Of a DNA stretch of 64,000 bases, positions 1 to 8,532 are shown in pieces. A program made the translations under genes and the position numbers. Below the pieces are notes generated by a model. The model was not told where the DNA came from. It did not search any database and was given only the letters and a program-made list of their open reading frames with translations. Every line of letters begins with the position of its first letter. Position 1 is the first letter of the stretch. Origin of the DNA: Polynucleobacter yangtzensis (GTDB lineage: Bacteria > Pseudomonadota > Gammaproteobacteria > Burkholderiales > Burkholderiaceae); assembly GCF_001595965.1 (NCBI RefSeq), contig NZ_LOJI01000022.1:62001-126000 (forward strand), written 5' to 3'.

Positions 1-179
1 TAGGAGTGGCAAGGAAAGTTCAGATGAACGTTGAAGCCATCTCAATCGGTCCGATACAAAAGGATCTAGAGCGAATGGATTTAGGAACTGAGGCAGTGTT
101 TGAGGGATTCTTAGCACCCAAGACTCTACGTAATCAAAGACTTGTTTTCCATATTACCCATATTCAATTGAAAAATTAA
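1..179 (+). CDS. priB: Primosomal replication protein N (PriB), 3' end only
   Basis: The frame is open from the window edge and stops at TAA 177-179. The visible C-terminal part reads as the end of an OB-fold single-strand-binding protein, including [18 protein letters not shown]. PriB acts in PriA-dependent replication restart. The assignment rests on this fold-like tail and on its place immediately before rpsR and rplI, which is the conserved rpsF-priB-rpsR-rplI order. The start lies outside the window. Confidence 0.8.
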   Translation, partial: GVARKVQMNVEAISIGPIQKDLERMDLGTEAVFEGFLAPKTLRNQRLVFHITHIQLKN

Positions 180-192
180 AGAGGAAATCATC

Positions 193-465
193 ATGGCGTT
201 TGGAAAGAAACCCGATTTCAAAAAGAAACCAGCTCAGAACCCTTTGTTCAAGCGTAAGCGTTATTGCCGTTTCACTGTTGCTGGCGTAGAACAGATTGAC
301 TACAAAGATGTAGACACATTGAAGGACTTCATTGGCGAAAACGCCAAGATCACTCCTGCTCGTTTGACAGGCACTAAAGCTAAATATCAGCGTCAGTTGG
401 ACACTGCTATTAAGCGTGCTCGTTACTTGGCTTTATTGCCATTCTCTGATCAACATAAGAAATAA
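193..465 (+). CDS. rpsR: 30S ribosomal protein S18
   Basis: 90 residues, basic, with the conserved S18 core ([16 protein letters not shown], then [24 protein letters not shown]). S18 is a component of the 30S platform and pairs with S6. The start is supported by the Shine-Dalgarno-like AGAGGAAA at about 180-187. It lies 13 nt after priB and 13 nt before rplI, so it is surely co-transcribed with them. Confidence 0.97.
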   Translation: MAFGKKPDFKKKPAQNPLFKRKRYCRFTVAGVEQIDYKDVDTLKDFIGENAKITPARLTGTKAKYQRQLDTAIKRARYLALLPFSDQHKK

Positions 466-478
466 TTGGGAGCCCTCA

Positions 479-931
479 ATGCAAATCATTCTTTTAGAAA
501 AAGTAACAAACCTGGGCAACCTCGGCGACATCGTTCGCGTTAAAGACGGTTTCGCTCGTAACTTCTTAATTCCGCAACGTAAAGCTCGTCGTGCAACTGA
601 ATCAGCGATTGCTGACTTTGCAGTTCGTCGTGCTGAGTTGGAAAAATTAGCCGCTGAGAAATTGGCTGCTGCTGAAGCTGTTGGCATCAAGCTCAAAGAC
701 ATGGTTCTCGAAATCGGTCAAAAAGCGGGTGTTGACGGTCGTTTGTTTGGTTCTGTAACCAATCACGACATCGCTGATGCTTTGAAAGCTAAAGGTTTCA
801 CTATTGAGAAGTCTTCGGTTCGCATGCCTACTGGCCCATTGAAAATGGTTGGTGATCACCCTGTAGCGGTTGCTGTTCATACCGACGTAGTTGCAGAAAT
901 CACTATTCGTGTAGTTGGCGAGCAAGCTTAA
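479..931 (+). CDS. rplI: 50S ribosomal protein L9
   Basis: 150 residues, the normal length for L9. The N-terminal domain begins [17 protein letters not shown] and is followed by the long connecting helix and the rRNA-binding C-terminal domain. The frame is open further upstream into rpsR (to 416), but ATG 479 is chosen because it gives the canonical L9 N-terminus and is preceded by GGGAG. Translated from the priB-rpsR-rplI mRNA. Confidence 0.97.
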   Translation: MQIILLEKVTNLGNLGDIVRVKDGFARNFLIPQRKARRATESAIADFAVRRAELEKLAAEKLAAAEAVGIKLKDMVLEIGQKAGVDGRLFGSVTNHDIADALKAKGFTIEKSSVRMPTGPLKMVGDHPVAVAVHTDVVAEITIRVVGEQA

Positions 932-955
932 GTTTTAACTCTGTAAACTAGCCTC

Positions 956-3451
956 ATGGCTGAATCCCGTTCACGTTCCGTTACGCTGAATCCCGGCATG
1001 ATGGGTTCTGGGGATGCAGTCGTGCAGGCTTTAAAAGTCCCGCCGCATTCAGTAGAAGCCGAGCAATCACTGCTCGGCGGTCTACTTATCGATAACTCCT
1101 CTTGGGATAACCTTGGTGGAGTATTAAACGATAAAGATTTCTATCGCCCTGAACACGCTTTGATCTACAAGGTCATTGCACGTTTGGTTGGTGACAATCA
1201 TCCTGCTGACGTGATCACTGTCTATGATGCAGTGAAGTCCGAACAGGGTGGTGACCTAGTCAGCATTGACTATCTCAATTCATTAGCGCAAAACACGCCA
1301 AGTGCAGCCAACATTAAAGGCTACGCCGATATTGTTCGTGACCGCAGTATTCTACGTCGCTTGATTGAAGTTTCAGACAGCATTGTGAATTCTGCATTCG
1401 TTCCAGAGGGGCGTACTGTTAGAACGCTTTTGGATGAAGCAGAATCACGCATTTTGCAAATAGGTGAAGAGGGTAGTCGCAAAGCGGATTACCTCGAGAT
1501 TGAGCCTTTACTCAAAGCTGTTGTAGCCCGCATTGATGAGCTCTATAACCGCCAAGGCGGTAGCGACATTACTGGAATTGCAACTGGATTCTTAGATTTA
1601 GATAAGCAAACTAGCGGCCTACAAAAAGGCGACCTCGTGATTGTTGCTGGTCGTCCTTCTATGGGCAAGGCGCAGCCATTAGATGCAAAAGTGAAGACTA
1701 TAGATGGTTGGAAGTTGATGGGCGACCTTAAGTTTGGTGATCGCCTCGCCTCTGTCGATGGACAGCATTCAATGGTCACCGGTATTTATCCACAAGGTAT
1801 TAAACAGATTTATAAAGTCACCTTCTCCGATGGGCGAGTGGCTGAGTGTTGCGATGAGCACTTATGGCGTGTGATGTATCGAGATTGGTCTGAGCCACGC
1901 GTTATCAATACAGCTCGCTTAATGGAAATGCTGCAATGTGTTCGATACAAGAACAGATTATGGATTGATCCTGTCACAGGTGATTTTGGTCACTCGAATG
2001 CATTGCCAATTCATCCATGGGTTTTAGGTGCATTGCTAGGTGATGGAACCTTGGCCCTATCTCATGCCTCAGTGATGTTTTCAACTAAGTCGTCTGAGCT
2101 TGTAGAGCGCATGAATTTACTTGCAAACTATGAGATGGAATTAGTTCACGCTAATGCTTATGACTGGAGATTAGTCTCGAAAGAAAGAATTGCAGCTAAT
2201 GGCCAAAGAGCTGCTGTAAAGACAAATTATTTTAGAGCTGCATTAGATGAGTTAGGTGTTTTAGGCTGCAGAAGTTTTGATAAATACATTCCGGCTACTT
2301 ATCTCGAGGCCAATAAGACTTCTCGACTTGCATTGTTTCAGGGATTGATGGATACCGATGGATGGATTGAGAAGTGGGGCTCCATTCGCTTTTGTACAGC
2401 AAGCAAGCAATTGTCTGAAGATGTTGCGTCTTTAGCGAGATCTTTGGGCGGATTTTGCTCAATCTCCCAGAAGCAATCTTTTTATACCTATAAGGGTGAG
2501 CGCAAACAAGGGCGTTTGTCATATGTTTTAAATATGAGCTTTAGCTCAGGGTTTGAGGCTTTTAGCTTGCCCGAGAAGAAAGAGAGACTTAGAGCGTGCT
2601 GGAGTCGTCAGCGCAGATTGACGTTTAAGAGTATTGAACCTTCCAGGGCGACTGAAGCGCAGTGTATTTCCGTTAGTCATCCTCAAAGAACGTACATAAC
2701 GAATGACTATGTTGTTACACACAACACTGCATTTGCTTTGAATATTGCTGAGAATGTTGCTCTTGCTGAAGGATTGCCAGTTGTCGTGTTCTCAATGGAG
2801 ATGTCAGGTGAGCAATTGGCTGCTCGTTTACTCGGTTCAGTTGGGCGCGTAGACCAAGGCCGTATGCGTACTGGCAAGTTGCAAGACGATGAGTGGCCAC
2901 GCGTTACTGATGCAATTGCGCGTTTAAGTAACACCCAAATTTTGATTGATGAGACTGGCTCTTTATCAAGTCTAGAGTTGCGCGCACGTGCACGTCGTAT
3001 CGCCAGAAACTTTGGCGGCACCCTTGGATTGGTGGTGATCGATTACTTGCAGTTGATGAGCGGCTCTGGTTCTGAAAACCGTGCAACAGAAATCTCAGAA
3101 ATCTCTCGATCGCTCAAATCACTCGCGAAAGAATTGCAGTGTCCTGTTGTTGCGCTCTCCCAGTTAAATCGCGGCCTTGAGCAGCGTCCTAATAAGCGTC
3201 CGATCATGTCTGACTTGCGTGAGTCAGGCGCTATTGAGCAGGATGCCGACTTAATTATGTTCATCTATCGTGATGAGGTTTATCACCCAGATACTACGAC
3301 AGATAAAGGTATTGCAGAGATCATTATTGGTAAGCAACGTAACGGCCCAATCGGTACAGTGCGCTTAAGCTGGCAAGGTCCGTATACCAAGTTTGATAAC
3401 TTGGCGATGGGCTCTATCGGTTACTCTTCTGGTGGTTACGAGCCGTTCTAG
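956..3451 (+). CDS. dnaB: Replicative DNA helicase DnaB with in-frame intein
   Basis: 831 residues against about 460-480 for the family. The excess is a 352-residue intein (protein residues 239-590) inserted in the Walker A loop, after GRPSMGK and before T. The joined exteins give a normal 479-residue DnaB: an N-terminal DnaG-interacting domain (VPPHSVEAEQSLLGGLL) and a RecA-like ATPase with Walker B (VVIDYLQLM) and the conserved SDLRESGAIEQDAD motif. Without splicing the P-loop is split, so the helicase should depend on intein excision. The gene lies 24 nt after rplI. No clear Shine-Dalgarno precedes ATG 956, but TAAACT lies exactly 6 nt before it, so a separate near-leaderless transcript is possible. 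Confidence 0.96.
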   Translation: MAESRSRSVTLNPGMMGSGDAVVQALKVPPHSVEAEQSLLGGLLIDNSSWDNLGGVLNDKDFYRPEHALIYKVIARLVGDNHPADVITVYDAVKSEQGGDLVSIDYLNSLAQNTPSAANIKGYADIVRDRSILRRLIEVSDSIVNSAFVPEGRTVRTLLDEAESRILQIGEEGSRKADYLEIEPLLKAVVARIDELYNRQGGSDITGIATGFLDLDKQTSGLQKGDLVIVAGRPSMGKAQPLDAKVKTIDGWKLMGDLKFGDRLASVDGQHSMVTGIYPQGIKQIYKVTFSDGRVAECCDEHLWRVMYRDWSEPRVINTARLMEMLQCVRYKNRLWIDPVTGDFGHSNALPIHPWVLGALLGDGTLALSHASVMFSTKSSELVERMNLLANYEMELVHANAYDWRLVSKERIAANGQRAAVKTNYFRAALDELGVLGCRSFDKYIPATYLEANKTSRLALFQGLMDTDGWIEKWGSIRFCTASKQLSEDVASLARSLGGFCSISQKQSFYTYKGERKQGRLSYVLNMSFSSGFEAFSLPEKKERLRACWSRQRRLTFKSIEPSRATEAQCISVSHPQRTYITNDYVVTHNTAFALNIAENVALAEGLPVVVFSMEMSGEQLAARLLGSVGRVDQGRMRTGKLQDDEWPRVTDAIARLSNTQILIDETGSLSSLELRARARRIARNFGGTLGLVVIDYLQLMSGSGSENRATEISEISRSLKSLAKELQCPVVALSQLNRGLEQRPNKRPIMSDLRESGAIEQDADLIMFIYRDEVYHPDTTTDKGIAEIIIGKQRNGPIGTVRLSWQGPYTKFDNLAMGSIGYSSGGYEPF
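1670..2725 (+). mobile_element. DnaB intein, class 3 type, with LAGLIDADG homing endonuclease
   Basis: 352 residues from Ala1 (codon 1670-1672) to Asn352 (2723-2725), followed by a +1 Thr. The usual nucleophile Cys1/Ser1 is Ala. The class 3 Trp-Cys-Thr set is present: block B CDEHLW (His64, Trp66), block F Cys332 in QCISV, and block G VVTHN with Thr350, His351 and Asn352. Two dodecapeptide motifs, LGALLGDGTL (about nt 2024-2053) and LFQGLMDTDGW (about nt 2333-2365), mark a LAGLIDADG endonuclease domain. The frame is intact, so it looks competent for splicing and perhaps still for homing. Confidence 0.93.
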
Positions 3452-3496
3452 GTAAAGAAACAATAAAAAAATAAACTGAAACATAAACAGATAAAG

Positions 3497-3522
3497 AAAA
3501 GCCTCACAGTGTGAGGCTTTTT
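3497..3522 (+). terminator. Intrinsic terminator after dnaB
   Basis: AAAAGCCTCACA and TGTGAGGCTTTTT form a GC-rich hairpin with flanking A and T runs, 45 nt after the dnaB stop. The symmetric A/T flanks mean it could also stop transcripts of the minus-strand PsiF gene that ends at 3556. Confidence 0.85.
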
Positions 3523-3555
3523 AATGGATCAAAAATTAGATCGTAATAAGTAATC

Positions 3556-3822
3556 TTATTTACCACCCATGCATTTTTTGATGGAGGCATCCTTAGCTGC
3601 GCCATACAGTGGCTTGCCATCTTTGCTTACGGCTTTGGCTTCGCAATCATTCGGCTTAGCATCACCCATGCATTTCTTGATGGAAGCATCTTTAGCTGCG
3701 CCATACAGTGGTTTGCCATCTTTGCTTACTGCCTTAGCTTCACAGGCTGCTTGATCAGCAAATGCATAAGTAGGGATTGCAAAACTTAATGCAATGCTTA
3801 AAGCGACGATGATTTTTTTCAT
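3556..3822 (-). CDS. Secreted PsiF-repeat protein, two tandem repeats
   Basis: 88 residues. A Sec signal peptide (MKKIIVALSIALSFAIPTYAFA) is followed by two almost identical 27-residue units, each starting CEAKAVSKDGKPLYGAA and ending KKCMG, joined by DAKPND. The spacing of the Cys pair and the basic, Ala-rich composition match PsiF repeats, found in small phosphate-starvation-associated periplasmic proteins of unknown function. The repeat also exists at DNA level with a 99-nt period. A ribosome binding site (AGGAG) lies just upstream. Monocistronic. Confidence 0.8.
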   Translation of the reverse strand: MKKIIVALSIALSFAIPTYAFADQAACEAKAVSKDGKPLYGAAKDASIKKCMGDAKPNDCEAKAVSKDGKPLYGAAKDASIKKCMGGK

Positions 3823-3892
3823 GAAAATTCTCCTTAGTGGATAGGGGTGCTTCTTAAACTAATACGTACATCAGTAAAGCAATTTCTAATTA

Positions 3893-4714
3893 CTAACTCT
3901 GTTTCATAATCATATTCTGTGATGCTACTGGGGCGGGGAAACCAGCTGCAGCCAAAGAGTCACTCATCACACGATTACTTTCAAAATAGACTTGCCAGTA
4001 ATGATCATTACTGCAGTAAGGGCGAACAGCTAATACTGGGCCTACTAAGTTGAATTCTAAGATATTGACCTCAACTGCAGGATCCTGCAAGACATTTGGA
4101 ATGGCTGCAATCTTTTCACGTAATAAGGTCATCGCAGCATTTTGATCTGCTGCCCCGGAAAGCTGGCATTTAAGATCTACTCGGCGATATGGGCTGTGAC
4201 TAAAGTTTTGAATAGTGTCACCCAAAATTTTGGTGTTACCAATCATTGTGGCAATGTTATCTGGCGTATAAATAGTGGATGAAAATAAACCAATCTCTCG
4301 TACTGTTCCAGTAACACCGCCAGCGGTGATGAAGTCACCCACTTTGAATGGGCGCAGCACAATAACAAATACGCCTGCTGCAAAGTTAGAGAGTAGACCA
4401 GCCCAGGCTGCGCCGATGGCAACGCCAGCAGTGGCGATTAAGGCGGCAAAGCTAGTAGTCTGAATACCGAAATAACCCAGAATGCCAACTACTAAGAGAA
4501 TGTTGAGGGTTACTGATACTACTGAGCCAACATAACGAAGAATTGTCGGGTCTAATTTTTGTTGCTCTAGACCTTTGCGAATAATGCTGAGAGCAAGACC
4601 AATCAACCAGCGACCAATAACCCAAAAGGCGATAGCAGCCAAAATTTTCAGACCAATATCAGTTGCTGCTGTTACCAAAATCTCTTGAATATGGTTTAGA
4701 TCAATATCTTTCAT
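3893..4714 (-). CDS. MscS-family mechanosensitive channel
   Basis: 273 residues, near the length of small-conductance MscS. Three transmembrane segments (about 15-35, 60-80, 88-125) include a Gly/Ala-rich pore helix (ATAGVAIGAAWAGLLSNFAAG). They are followed by the MscS beta domain (FKVGDFITAGGVTGTVREIGLFSSTIYTP compressed) and an alpha/beta C-terminal domain. It would open under hypo-osmotic membrane tension in the inner membrane. Single gene, divergent from the autotransporter downstream. Confidence 0.9.
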   Translation of the reverse strand: MKDIDLNHIQEILVTAATDIGLKILAAIAFWVIGRWLIGLALSIIRKGLEQQKLDPTILRYVGSVVSVTLNILLVVGILGYFGIQTTSFAALIATAGVAIGAAWAGLLSNFAAGVFVIVLRPFKVGDFITAGGVTGTVREIGLFSSTIYTPDNIATMIGNTKILGDTIQNFSHSPYRRVDLKCQLSGAADQNAAMTLLREKIAAIPNVLQDPAVEVNILEFNLVGPVLAVRPYCSNDHYWQVYFESNRVMSDSLAAAGFPAPVASQNMIMKQS

Positions 4715-4902
4715 TACAACCTTCTTAATTAAATTTAATAAAAATGTTTAAGGAGCCTAAAAACATTATTTCTGATTATTTGGTCTAGGGGTATTAGCTT
4801 AAGAGTTAATAGATATTAACTGTGCAGATAATTATCATTATTGCTATTGATATCAGTAGTTTAGTCGCTACATCCGCCCTTAAATTTGTTAAAGCCAACC
4901 CA

Positions 4903-7900
4903 ATGAAAAGCAAGTTTTTATTCCATAACCTCCTTAGTTTTGGTATTGCATATATCCTCCTCAGCTTTTCTTCACCTTTGATGGCGGCAGGAAGTTGCGA
5001 TAACTACACTCCAGATGTGAATGGAACTACAGTAACTTGTATCGGCGTTGGAAGCACGTCTGCTGGCGTTATTTCTGCGCAATCAAATACAACGGCAGGC
5101 AATAGTGTTACGGTTAACATCAATTCAGGAGCGTCACTCATTATTAATGGTTCTACTGTAGGAATTGGTAGTGCAGCAACTGTGTTGAATGATGGCAATT
5201 TAAATACCAGTGCTTTTTATTATGGCTACGGCATTTCATCCGGTGCAAATGGAAGATCGCAAGCCGGCGGCAGCACAATTACCAATAATGGAACTATTTA
5301 TACAGGTGGCACTAATGCTTCTGGTATTTATATTAGCGCTACGAACGCGGGGTCTGTAGCAAATACAATTATCAATACTGGATCAATAACGACTGCGGGC
5401 TCTGGAGCGAATGGTATTCAAGTTGTTAATGGTGGCGCGGTTACTGTTATTAATAATTCAGGAGTGATCTCTGCTCAGGGCGCTAATTCAAACGGAATTC
5501 AAGTAACGGGCGCAGCAAATATCATCAACTCAGGAACAATTTGTCCATCACTAATGATTGGAAGTAATTGTGTAGCCGGTGCGTCAGGTAGTGGAAATGG
5601 TATTCAAATTGATAACAATGCCAATGCCAATCGCACCACTATTACAAATACTTCATCTGGTGTGATTGGCGCTCCAAATGGTGCTAATTATGCTATCTAT
5701 AGTGCTCAGCAGCCTGGGGTAGATATATACAACTACGGCACTATTTCTGCTGCCAATGCCTCCTCTACTGCCATTAATTTTGCGGGCTCAACAACCGGCG
5801 GTTCCAATAACTCAGTAACTCTCTATGGCGGCTCTAGCTTGGTGGGTGGAATTAGTTTTAATAAAGGTAATACTCAAGAAACCTTGAATTTTAATAGCCT
5901 ATCTAATACAAACTTAAATAATTCGATAACCGGTCTGAATATTATTAATGCGGCAAATAACTCTAATGTTGTGATGAATAATTCTTCCGGTTATGAATTA
6001 GTCTCAGGAAAAATTAATGTTGATGGAGCTTCTACTCTGGCCATTACATCAGCCATTAAGGACCAAACTAGTCCAACTGCAGCCGCCTCTAGTATTACTA
6101 AAACTGGTGATGGTGTCCTTACCTTGTCTGGCGCAAATACATACACTGGTGCTACTAATATTCAGGCTGGATCAATCATTGCTGGAGCTATAAACACATT
6201 GCCTGCAACAACTCCATTGACAATTAGTTCTGGTGCAACATTGCAGATGAATGGAAATTCTCAGACGGTTGCATCATTGTCTGGAGCTGGTTCTGTAGCA
6301 TTGGGCTCTGGAATATTGACTACTGGTGGCTCGGGTGTGAGTACTGAGTTTTCAGGAATAATTAGCGGCTCAGGCGGTTTGGTAAAAAATGGGGTTGGAG
6401 CCTTCATCGTTTCGGGGGCAAATACCTATAGCGGTGAGACTGCCATTAATTCAGGCAGCCTCATTCTGACTGGCTCTACAACATCTAATACCTCTATTGC
6501 TGCTAGCGCGAACTTACAAGGTAGCGGCGTTATTAACGGCAATGTGATTAACTCAGGATCTATCACACCTTCATTTAATGGCGCTCCAACTAACTTAACG
6601 ATCAATGGTAACTACATCGGCAACGGCGGTAACTTTGTTGGTGGCGTGTACGCGCCTGCTTCTGCGCCGGTGTCTGATACTTTAACGGTGACCGGCAATG
6701 CCTCTGGTACCACTGGTCTCACCATTACCGACAAGGGCGGCTTGGGCAATCGAACCAATGGAAATGGAATTCCTGTGGTGATTGTGAATGGCACTTCCAC
6801 TACTGGTGCATTTGCCTTAAACCAGCGTGTTGCTGCTGGCGCCTATGAATACAAGCTGTATCAAGGGGGCGCTAGCGGTACTGGCAATTCTTGGTACTTA
6901 TCGACTCAGGCGCCAGCTCCAGCGACAACTTCAGGATCATCTGGCAGCTCATCCACACCAACGACTGTTGCTCCTCCTGCTCCTGTTTTAACTCCTTCTG
7001 CTGGCGAACGTATTGAGGTTGCTGTTTATCCAGCAGTGCCTTCTTTAGTACAGCTATACGCACAAACCGCTGTAGATACATTAGATCAACGTCGTGGCGA
7101 TCTGAATTTAGTTGATCCGCAAGGTGGTCCCAAGAAAAAGGCTAATGATTGGGCGCGCATTATAGGTAAGACAGGCACATCTACTCCATCTAGTGCAAAT
7201 GAGGGTCCGAAGATGAATTTCAATGCCTATGCATTACAGCTTGGCGTAGATGTTTATCAGAATGAAGAGCAGGGTGGCTCAAGCTCCTATGTGGGTCCTT
7301 ATGTCACTATTGGTAGTGCTAATGCAAATACCTCCAGCCAGAGTGGCGGCATCTCTACCGGTAGCATCAACGGTATGCAGGCTTATTCCTTAGGTTTATA
7401 TGGCACTCATTTTGCAAGCAACGGCTTGTATGTGGATGCTCTTGCTCAAGGTACTCGCTACCTAAATGCTGGAGCTGGCTCTGTACAAGGTGCTCAGTTA
7501 CGCACCCAGGGCTCAGGCTTTACAGGCTCCATTGAAGGGGGCGGTCGCTGGAATGTGGATAAGTTCTTAATTTCTCCGCAAGCTCAAATTGTTTATGACG
7601 CCATTGGTATGAATAACGCAACTGATGCGTATGGTCAGGTGAACTTTAATAAGAGTGAGATGACTCGTGGTCGTTTAGGTTTATTGGCAGGTCATAAAGA
7701 TGTGATTGGCAGCACTCCAGTTTTCGCATATTTACGCGCAAGTTATTGGAGCATTTTTAATGCCGGTACAAGTACCACAATGGCTTCGCTATATGGTGTC
7801 AACCCAATTACATTCCAATCACAAGTAAACTCACGCTGGATGACGGTAGATGCTGAAGTAAACGCGCGTATTACAAAAGATACCAATCTGTTCCTGAACT

Positions 7901-7974
7901 TGGCTGTTGATAACTCTTTGGTGGGAACTTATCAAGCCTATTCAGGCAGAATTGGTCTGCAGACCCGTTTCTAA
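4903..7974 (+). CDS. Type V autotransporter with beta-helical passenger
   Basis: 1023 residues from ATG 4903. The frame also opens at GTG 4822, but 4903 gives a proper signal peptide (MKSKFLFHNLLSFG... ending SPLMAAG). The passenger is rich in Asn, Gly, Ser and Thr with short beta-helix rungs, and has at least two autotransporter-associated strand repeats (GDGVLTLSGANTYTGATNI and GVGAFIVSGANTYSGETAI). A Pro/Ser/Thr linker near residues 690-715 leads to a C-terminal autotransporter beta-barrel of about 260 residues ending in Phe (GRIGLQTRF), as outer-membrane proteins do. The passenger probably acts in adhesion or surface interaction; no catalytic motif was seen. Confidence 0.88.
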   Translation: MKSKFLFHNLLSFGIAYILLSFSSPLMAAGSCDNYTPDVNGTTVTCIGVGSTSAGVISAQSNTTAGNSVTVNINSGASLIINGSTVGIGSAATVLNDGNLNTSAFYYGYGISSGANGRSQAGGSTITNNGTIYTGGTNASGIYISATNAGSVANTIINTGSITTAGSGANGIQVVNGGAVTVINNSGVISAQGANSNGIQVTGAANIINSGTICPSLMIGSNCVAGASGSGNGIQIDNNANANRTTITNTSSGVIGAPNGANYAIYSAQQPGVDIYNYGTISAANASSTAINFAGSTTGGSNNSVTLYGGSSLVGGISFNKGNTQETLNFNSLSNTNLNNSITGLNIINAANNSNVVMNNSSGYELVSGKINVDGASTLAITSAIKDQTSPTAAASSITKTGDGVLTLSGANTYTGATNIQAGSIIAGAINTLPATTPLTISSGATLQMNGNSQTVASLSGAGSVALGSGILTTGGSGVSTEFSGIISGSGGLVKNGVGAFIVSGANTYSGETAINSGSLILTGSTTSNTSIAASANLQGSGVINGNVINSGSITPSFNGAPTNLTINGNYIGNGGNFVGGVYAPASAPVSDTLTVTGNASGTTGLTITDKGGLGNRTNGNGIPVVIVNGTSTTGAFALNQRVAAGAYEYKLYQGGASGTGNSWYLSTQAPAPATTSGSSGSSSTPTTVAPPAPVLTPSAGERIEVAVYPAVPSLVQLYAQTAVDTLDQRRGDLNLVDPQGGPKKKANDWARIIGKTGTSTPSSANEGPKMNFNAYALQLGVDVYQNEEQGGSSSYVGPYVTIGSANANTSSQSGGISTGSINGMQAYSLGLYGTHFASNGLYVDALAQGTRYLNAGAGSVQGAQLRTQGSGFTGSIEGGGRWNVDKFLISPQAQIVYDAIGMNNATDAYGQVNFNKSEMTRGRLGLLAGHKDVIGSTPVFAYLRASYWSIFNAGTSTTMASLYGVNPITFQSQVNSRWMTVDAEVNARITKDTNLFLNLAVDNSLVGTYQAYSGRIGLQTRF

Positions 7975-7995
7975 ATAGATGGCGCTCTACTTGGT

Positions 7996-8532
7996 TTACT
8001 GAGGCGCCATACGGCGTGCTTCAGTAAACTTCGCCGCCCAATATGGCGAGGTAATGTAATCGAGGCGTACGGTTCCGCCGGCACTCGGGGCATGCACAAA
8101 TCTGCCTTGTCCAACATAGATACCAGCGTGGGAATATTTTTCACCGGTAGTATTAAAGAAAACTAGATCACCTGGAGCAGGTGGTTGACCTTCAATACTC
8201 CTTCCTTTGGTACTCATGAGCTGAATAGTGCGAGGCAATTTGATTCCCGCTGCTTTGTTGTAGACATAAACAATCAGACCGCTGCAATCAAAACCACCTT
8301 TTGGTGTATTGCCTCCATAGCGGTAAGGTACATCTACTAAGCCTACCGCTGCTATTGAGATATCTTCAGTACCAACACTAGTGTCTTGCTTGAATTGAGC
8401 AACCTTGGAGGATGAGCTAGATTTACCGCTGAACGTGCTGCATCCGCTTAGGATGAGTAAGCTGCAAATAAAAATGCCGCACCCCAGAAGAGTGCGGCAT
8501 GAGGGGGCTTGCTTAGAGTGCGTCAGCAGCAT
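7996..8532 (-). CDS. NlpC/P60 family lipoprotein endopeptidase
   Basis: Starts at ATG 8532 (MLLTHSKQ), or possibly 8556, giving 178-186 residues. A lipobox (LLILSGC) marks a lipoprotein. The NlpC/P60 domain has catalytic Cys in GGFDCSGL, His in YSHAGIYVG and a third polar residue at FVHAPS. Such proteins cut the D-Glu-mDAP bond or a related bond in peptidoglycan. The start overlaps the end of phoH (stop 8513-8515), and the signal-peptide codons contain a hairpin that looks like the phoH terminator (8474-8500). Expression is therefore either coupled to read-through or driven from an internal promoter. Confidence 0.88.
   Translation of the reverse strand: MLLTHSKQAPSCRTLLGCGIFICSLLILSGCSTFSGKSSSSSKVAQFKQDTSVGTEDISIAAVGLVDVPYRYGGNTPKGGFDCSGLIVYVYNKAAGIKLPRTIQLMSTKGRSIEGQPPAPGDLVFFNTTGEKYSHAGIYVGQGRFVHAPSAGGTVRLDYITSPYWAAKFTEARRMAPQ
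8467..8500 (-). terminator. phoH terminator located inside the NlpC gene
   Basis: ATGCCGCAC (8474-8482) and GTGCGGCAT (8492-8500) are perfect 9-bp arms with a 9-nt loop. On the minus strand the hairpin is followed by TTTTATTTG, and it begins 13 nt after the phoH stop codon. It also encodes part of the signal peptide of the NlpC lipoprotein. Confidence 0.7.

Noticed and set aside
1670..2725. Extra DnaB sequence as a pseudogene or assembly error
   Set aside because: The insert is in frame, with clean intein blocks and splice junctions at the P-loop.
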